Below, one piece after another: positions 59,786 to 64,000 of a stretch of DNA of 64,000 nucleotides (positions within the stretch are counted from its first letter, which is position 1; each line of letters opens with the position of its first letter). The notes under the pieces were generated by a model. It was not told where the DNA came from. It was given only the letters and a program-made list of their open reading frames with translations, and made no database searches. The position numbers were made by a program, and so were the translations under genes. Source of the DNA: Phytoactinopolyspora halotolerans (GTDB lineage: Bacteria; Actinomycetota; Actinomycetes; Jiangellales; Jiangellaceae); assembly GCF_010550675.1 (NCBI RefSeq), contig NZ_JAAGOA010000010.1, positions 1-64,000 on the forward strand, given 5' to 3'.

Positions 59786-59799
59786 TGTCAGCGCATTCA
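59786..59799 (+). promoter_or_regulatory. LacI-type operator upstream of the GH39 gene
   Basis: TGTCAGCGCATTCA, in reverse TGAATGCGCTGACA, matching the half-site of the regulator's own operator, 24-37 nt before the GH39 start. It suggests a second promoter inside the operon. Confidence 0.55.
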
Positions 59800-59822
59800 C
59801 CCGAGAGAAGGGCTGTACCTCG

Positions 59823-61670
59823 ATGACCGAACACTCCACCGCACGAGCCGACTGGGAAGAACGCATCGGACGGCCGAGCGATCTGCGCCTGGACACCGGG
59901 TCGCTTCCCCCACCCAGCGGCCTGACCGCCGTCTCCGGCACCGGACACGTGCGGCTGGCGTGGCACCACGTCGACGGCGCACTCGGGTATCTGGTGTATC
60001 GGGCGGACTCGCCGACCGGCCCGTTCGAACCGCTCGACCACCGCGGTGGCGACGTGCTGGCGGTTCCGCGTCCGCCATACGCGGACACGCTCCTCGAGCC
60101 GGGCCGGCGCTACTGGTACAAGGTGGCCAGCTGGTCCGACGGGGGCGCCGGCGAACTCTCCCCAGAAACCGTCGACGGCGTCGCGACGGCGCCCGGGGAC
60201 TCCACGCCGACCACCCACGTGATCGTCGACGCGGTGGCAGATCCTCAGCCGCTTCCGGACGTCTGGCGACGCATGATCGGCGCGGAACACCTCTCGTTGC
60301 TGACATGGGACGGTGACGGTCCCGGCGGAACGGATGTAGCCGCAGAATACGCGGCCGCGTTGCGCCTCATGCGAGACGAGATCGGCGTGCGGTCCGTGCG
60401 AGCGCATGGCACGTTCCTGCCGGAATGCGTCACCGTCCGCGACGACGGCCGCTTCGACTTCTCCGGTCTGGACGAGGTCTACGACCGGTTGCTCGGCATC
60501 GGGTTGACGCCCGTCGTCGAACTGTCGTTCATGCCCGCGGAGCTGGCCGCCGACCCGTCCTACACCGTCTTCGGCTACCAGGGCATCGCCTCCGTTCCCC
60601 GCGACTGGGAGCGCTGGGGCGACCTGTGCCGCGACCTCACGATCCACCTGCGCGATCGCTACGGCGCCGACGAGGTGGCCGGCTGGGAGTTCGAGGTGTG
60701 GAACGAGGCCAACCTCGAAGTGTTCTGGAACGGCACACAGTCCGACTACCACCGGCTCTACGAGGTCGCGGCGCGCGCCGTGAAGAGCGTCGACCCGCGC
60801 ATCAGGGTCGGGGGTCCCGGGTCCGCGGCCGCCGGCTGGGTCGGTCCGCTGCTGGAGCACTGCCGCGAACACGACGTGCCGATCGACTTCGTGTCCACCC
60901 ACACCTACGGCAACGCACCGCTCGACTTCCGGCCGTTGGCCCGCTCATTCGCCGAGAAGACGGGACGGAAGGAACCGGAGATCCTATGGACGGAGTGGGG
61001 CGTGACGCCCACCCACTTTCACCGGGTCAGCGACTCTGTCTTCGCCGCACCTTTCGTGCTGCACGGGATGAAATCCGCGCTGGAGACGACCGACTGTCTG
61101 GCCTACTGGGTCGCCACCGACCACTTCGAGGAACTCGGCTGGCCGCAGCGGCTCTTCCACGGCGGGTTCGGCCTGCTGACCGTCGGCAACCTGCGCAAAC
61201 CCCGGTTCTGGGCGCTGCTCCTGCTGTCCGAGCTGCGGGGCGGGCGGATCCCGGCTACGGCCACCGGCGACGGGGCGGAGGCTCTGGTCGAGGCGCTGGC
61301 CACCCGGACGCCGGAGCACACCGCCGTCGACGTGCTGGTCTGGAACGGCACACTCGATCAGACCAAGATCGACGGCGCGGCGGCGCTGAACCGCACCGTC
61401 ACGGTCACCGTGAACGGGCTCGCGCCGGGTGCGACGTATGAGGCGACCTCGTACCGCGTCGATCAGACCCACGGCAACATCCAGGCCGTCTGGGACGACC
61501 TCGGCGGCGGTGCATGGCCGGACGAGCGGCAGTGGGAGAAGCTGCACGCCGCCGACGAACTGCCCCCGGAGCAGCTGGACGACCTCACCGTCGGCGCCAC
61601 CGGTACCGCGAGCGTCACCTTTGCGTTGCCCATGCCCGGCATCCGGGCGATCAGACTCACCCGTCGTTAA
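59823..61670 (+). CDS. GH39-type beta-xylosidase-like enzyme with N-terminal FN3 domain
   Basis: 615 residues. A fibronectin type III domain (~31-125) precedes a GH39-like barrel. Acid/base Glu295 in EVWNEAN, nucleophile Glu391 in ILWTEWG. A C-terminal beta domain (~470-615) follows. No signal peptide, so it probably acts in the cytoplasm on imported oligosaccharides. GH39 enzymes include beta-xylosidases and alpha-iduronidases; the exact sugar is not certain. ATG at 59823 with GAGAAGGG upstream. Confidence 0.85.
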   Translation: MTEHSTARADWEERIGRPSDLRLDTGSLPPPSGLTAVSGTGHVRLAWHHVDGALGYLVYRADSPTGPFEPLDHRGGDVLAVPRPPYADTLLEPGRRYWYKVASWSDGGAGELSPETVDGVATAPGDSTPTTHVIVDAVADPQPLPDVWRRMIGAEHLSLLTWDGDGPGGTDVAAEYAAALRLMRDEIGVRSVRAHGTFLPECVTVRDDGRFDFSGLDEVYDRLLGIGLTPVVELSFMPAELAADPSYTVFGYQGIASVPRDWERWGDLCRDLTIHLRDRYGADEVAGWEFEVWNEANLEVFWNGTQSDYHRLYEVAARAVKSVDPRIRVGGPGSAAAGWVGPLLEHCREHDVPIDFVSTHTYGNAPLDFRPLARSFAEKTGRKEPEILWTEWGVTPTHFHRVSDSVFAAPFVLHGMKSALETTDCLAYWVATDHFEELGWPQRLFHGGFGLLTVGNLRKPRFWALLLLSELRGGRIPATATGDGAEALVEALATRTPEHTAVDVLVWNGTLDQTKIDGAAALNRTVTVTVNGLAPGATYEATSYRVDQTHGNIQAVWDDLGGGAWPDERQWEKLHAADELPPEQLDDLTVGATGTASVTFALPMPGIRAIRLTRR

Positions 61671-61705
61671 CCCTGTTCGATTCCCGTCACCCCGGAGGTT
61701 CACCG

Positions 61706-63217
61706 ATGGATCGACGCACCTTTCTCAAGACCCTGACCGGAGCCGCCGGCGCCGCGGGCGCGGTCGCGCTCGGCACCGGCACCGGCACGGCGGGCCCGGT
61801 CGCGCTCGGCACCGGCACCGCATCGGCGGCACGACGCACCGGTGGCGACACCGAGGAAATCCTGCTGTCCTGGTTCGCCGACACCTACCGTTCGATCGAG
61901 GCGATGGTCACCGAATTCGGCCTGCCGGCGGACAACATCGACCTCAGCGGCGACGGCGCGCCGGTGCCCACCGTCAACACCTCCACCACCAACATCGGCT
62001 GCGGGTTGTGGTCGACCGTCGCGGCGGCCGGGCTCGGCGTGATCAGCGGAGAGCAGATGCGCCGCCGGCTCGATCGCACGCTCACCGCGATCGAACAGCT
62101 CGACCGGGAGCACGGCTTCTGGTTCAACTGGTACGACGCATTCACCGGCGAGGTGCTTCAGGAGTGGCCCGGCAGCGGCGACCCGGTCCGCAAGTTCCTG
62201 TCCTCGGTGGACAACGGCTGGTTCGACGTCGGGCTGCGGATCGCCGCCGATGCCGAGCCGTCGCTGCGCGGCCGGATCGCGCGGCTGCGCAAGGACGTCG
62301 ACTGGTCGTTCTTCTACGTCCCGTATGACGCCGACGACCCCGGCGCCAACCCCGGCCACATGAGCACCGGGTTCAACGTCGACGAAGACGCCTTCACCGG
62401 CAACTTCTACGGAGCGCTGAACTCCGAGACCCGGATCGCGAGCCTGCTCGCCCTCGGCGACGGGACGGTCCCCACGGACCATTACTGGCGCACGTACCGC
62501 ACGTTCCCGCCGGACTGGGAGCAGGAGATGCCGCCGGGCGGCGAGTGGGTCACCGTCGACGGAGTCGAGATGTTCCGCGGCCACTACGTCTACCGCGGCC
62601 GCAAGGTGGTGCCGAACTGGGGCGGCTCCATGTTCGGGGCGCTGATGCCGCCGCTCTTCGTTCCGGACTACGAGTGGTCGCCGCGATCCTGGAAACTCAA
62701 CCACCGGCGGTTCGCGCTCGGCCAGCTCGAGCATGGCTTGCACGAGGCGGAGTACGGCTACTGGGGGTTCTCCCCGTGCAACGTGCCCGAGGGCGGCTAC
62801 CAGGAGTACGGGGTGCAGTGGCTGGGCATCTCCCCGACCGGGTACTGCTCCAACACCGACCGCACCTACGTGCCGTACGGCGAGGAACCGCCGCCGCCGT
62901 CGGCGTACACCAACGGTGTGGTGACCCCGCACGCGGCCTTCCTGGCCATGCCGTTCCTCGGGAGCGAGGCGATCGGCAACCTGAAGCGGATCGCCCGTGA
63001 CTTCGACGCCTACGAGGACGGCTACGGGTTCTACGACTCGGTCAACGTCGGCACCGGACATGTCAGCGACCGCATGCTCTCCCTGGACCAGGGGATGATC
63101 ACCGCCGCGATCGCGCAGGTGCTCAAACCCGGACTGCTGCAGCGACCGTTCCGTACCGGGGCGTTCGCCCGTCGGCTGCGGCCGCTGCTGGCCCGCGAGA
63201 ACTTCGGCATCGCCTGA
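61706..63217 (+). CDS. Tat-exported glycoamylase-fold protein
   Basis: 503 residues. N-terminal DRRTFLKTLTG is a twin-arginine signal followed by an Ala/Gly-rich region; cleavage expected after ASA near residue 39. The mature part has the (alpha/alpha)6 pattern of the glycoamylase-like domain (PF10091): GFWFNWYDAFTG, NGWFDVGL, NWGGSMFGALMPPL and EYGYWGFSPC. Relatives include GH144 beta-1,2-glucanases, but the activity here is unproven. ATG at 61706 with GGAGG upstream. Codons 17-42 contain a duplicated 36-nt block. Confidence 0.8.
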   Translation: MDRRTFLKTLTGAAGAAGAVALGTGTGTAGPVALGTGTASAARRTGGDTEEILLSWFADTYRSIEAMVTEFGLPADNIDLSGDGAPVPTVNTSTTNIGCGLWSTVAAAGLGVISGEQMRRRLDRTLTAIEQLDREHGFWFNWYDAFTGEVLQEWPGSGDPVRKFLSSVDNGWFDVGLRIAADAEPSLRGRIARLRKDVDWSFFYVPYDADDPGANPGHMSTGFNVDEDAFTGNFYGALNSETRIASLLALGDGTVPTDHYWRTYRTFPPDWEQEMPPGGEWVTVDGVEMFRGHYVYRGRKVVPNWGGSMFGALMPPLFVPDYEWSPRSWKLNHRRFALGQLEHGLHEAEYGYWGFSPCNVPEGGYQEYGVQWLGISPTGYCSNTDRTYVPYGEEPPPPSAYTNGVVTPHAAFLAMPFLGSEAIGNLKRIARDFDAYEDGYGFYDSVNVGTGHVSDRMLSLDQGMITAAIAQVLKPGLLQRPFRTGAFARRLRPLLARENFGIA

Positions 63218-63228
63218 AGGAGGCCGCG

Positions 63229-64000
63229 ATGAGTCCATTCACCCCGACCCGCCGGACCGTCCTCACCGCGAGCCTGGCGACAGCTGCCGGAGCCGGTCTC
63301 GACCTGCATGCGCCGGGCGTCGCCTCCGGCCAGGCCGCTGCCGCCCGCGGCGGCCCGGTCCACACCTCGAGCCCGGACGACGGCACGCAGCCCGCCGTCG
63401 GCTACGCGAAGAAACGGCTGCTGATCGACGGCGCACCCGCCCTGGTGCTGGCCGGCGAGATCCACTACTTCCGGCTCGAACGGGACGACTGGCAGTCCCG
63501 CCTCGACCAGGCGAAGGCCGCCGGACTCGATACGATCGCGACATATGTCCCGTGGCTCTGGCACGAACTCCCGGACGGCACCATCGACGTCGCCGGCGAG
63601 ACGAAGCCGGAGCGCGACCTGGGCGCATTCATCGACCTCTGCATGGACAACGGCTTCCATGTCATCCCGCGCCCCGGCCCGTTCATCATGGCCGAGACCA
63701 AGAACAACGGCATCCCGCATCGGGTCTATGCGGACCATCCGGACGCCGTGCCGACCGGCTGGGACGGCGGCGAGACGGCGGCACCCACCCTCGACTACCT
63801 TGCCCCGTCGTTCCTGGCCGAGGCGGAACGCTGGTACACGGCGGTCATGCCGGTGATCGCCGACCGGCTGCACCGTCCCGGACGGCCCGGCGTCATCGCC
63901 GTCCAGCTGGACAACGAGATCGGGATGATCTCCTGGGTCGCCAACGCGCCGGACTTCACCGAGCACCTGCTGGCGGAGTTCAACGCCTGGCTGGACGATG
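63229..64000 (+). CDS. GH35 beta-galactosidase (5' part only)
   Basis: 257 residues visible; the gene runs off the window. Signal-like N-terminus with twin Arg (TPTRRTVLTASLATAAGAG). GH35 barrel: LAGEIHYFRLERDDWQSRL, DTIATYVPWLWHE, PRPGPFIMAE, and acid/base Glu230 in QLDNEIG. The nucleophile lies outside. It should release beta-linked galactose. ATG at 63229 with GAAGGAGG upstream, 12 nt after the previous stop. Confidence 0.9.
   Translation, partial: MSPFTPTRRTVLTASLATAAGAGLDLHAPGVASGQAAAARGGPVHTSSPDDGTQPAVGYAKKRLLIDGAPALVLAGEIHYFRLERDDWQSRLDQAKAAGLDTIATYVPWLWHELPDGTIDVAGETKPERDLGAFIDLCMDNGFHVIPRPGPFIMAETKNNGIPHRVYADHPDAVPTGWDGGETAAPTLDYLAPSFLAEAERWYTAVMPVIADRLHRPGRPGVIAVQLDNEIGMISWVANAPDFTEHLLAEFNAWLDD

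Noticed and set aside
61700-63238. 512-codon minus-strand open frame opposite the glycoamylase-fold gene
   Set aside because: Low-complexity Arg/Gly/Val composition; the plus strand shows a Tat signal and conserved domain.
1-64000. CRISPR array or ribosomal RNA genes
   Set aside because: No regularly spaced repeats and no rRNA-like sequence were seen.

Overview
This is a high-GC actinobacterial chromosome segment. The evidence is the clpX-clpP2-clpP1-tig order with two ClpPs, ClgR-like boxes, mycothiol-type DinB/MDMPI proteins, frequent GTG/TTG starts, and an ABC sugar importer with no linked ATPase. The carbohydrate genes would fit a plant- or soil-associated filamentous actinomycete (Jiangella-like), but genus is a guess from gene content alone.

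Layout. (1) 1-3843: housekeeping. The N-terminus of ClpX, then ClpP2, ClpP1 and trigger factor (all minus), tRNA-Pro(TGG) and tRNA-Gly(TCC). (2) 3800-18618: a 14.8 kb integrated mobile element in the 3' half of tRNA-Gly. It is bounded by 45-nt direct repeats with one mismatch. Tyrosine integrase and excisionase are at the left end. A MobF relaxase-helicase and small regulators are in the middle. No coupling protein or type IV secretion gene is visible, so it looks like an integrative mobilizable element. Its cargo looks like defence: a PD-(D/E)XK-like (DUF6602-like) protein, a lone OLD-family ATPase-TOPRIM nuclease with a four-cysteine insert, a VapBC pair, an Abi_C-type abortive infection protein, and two unrecognised genes. 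(3) 18619-19554: behind the right attachment site lie the displaced tRNA terminator, a second headless integrase and a broken ECF sigma gene. These are scars of an earlier insertion at the same tRNA.

(4) 19555-27334: a cluster of small-molecule phosphotransferases (FN3K-like and two APH-like), three methyltransferases, an RmlD-like reductase, and a ClpP homologue that has lost its whole catalytic triad. (5) 27351-32935: a probable four-gene minus-strand run, consisting of a DHA2 MFS exporter, a molybdopterin oxidoreductase lacking the Fe-S cysteines, a 161-aa partner and an acetate-type transporter. It is divergent from a MerR regulator across a perfect inverted repeat. (6) 32958-48092: mixed chromosomal genes, including a GH89 alpha-N-acetylglucosaminidase coupled to a membrane protein, an LPG-synthase-TM-like protein, YjbQ, hydrolases, an AraC regulator, an MMPL transporter, a quinone reductase, a HIT protein and a LysE exporter.

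(7) 48292-64000: carbohydrate utilisation. A secreted pectate lyase with a truncated pectinesterase tail overlaps a GH95 fucosidase/galactosidase gene. Further on, a LacI regulator precedes an ABC importer (binding protein and two permeases) and three glycosidase genes: FN3-GH39, a Tat-exported glycoamylase-fold protein, and GH35 running off the window. Three LacI-type operator-like sites sit 24-43 nt upstream of the regulator, the importer and the GH39 gene, which suggests one regulon for a plant-type oligosaccharide.
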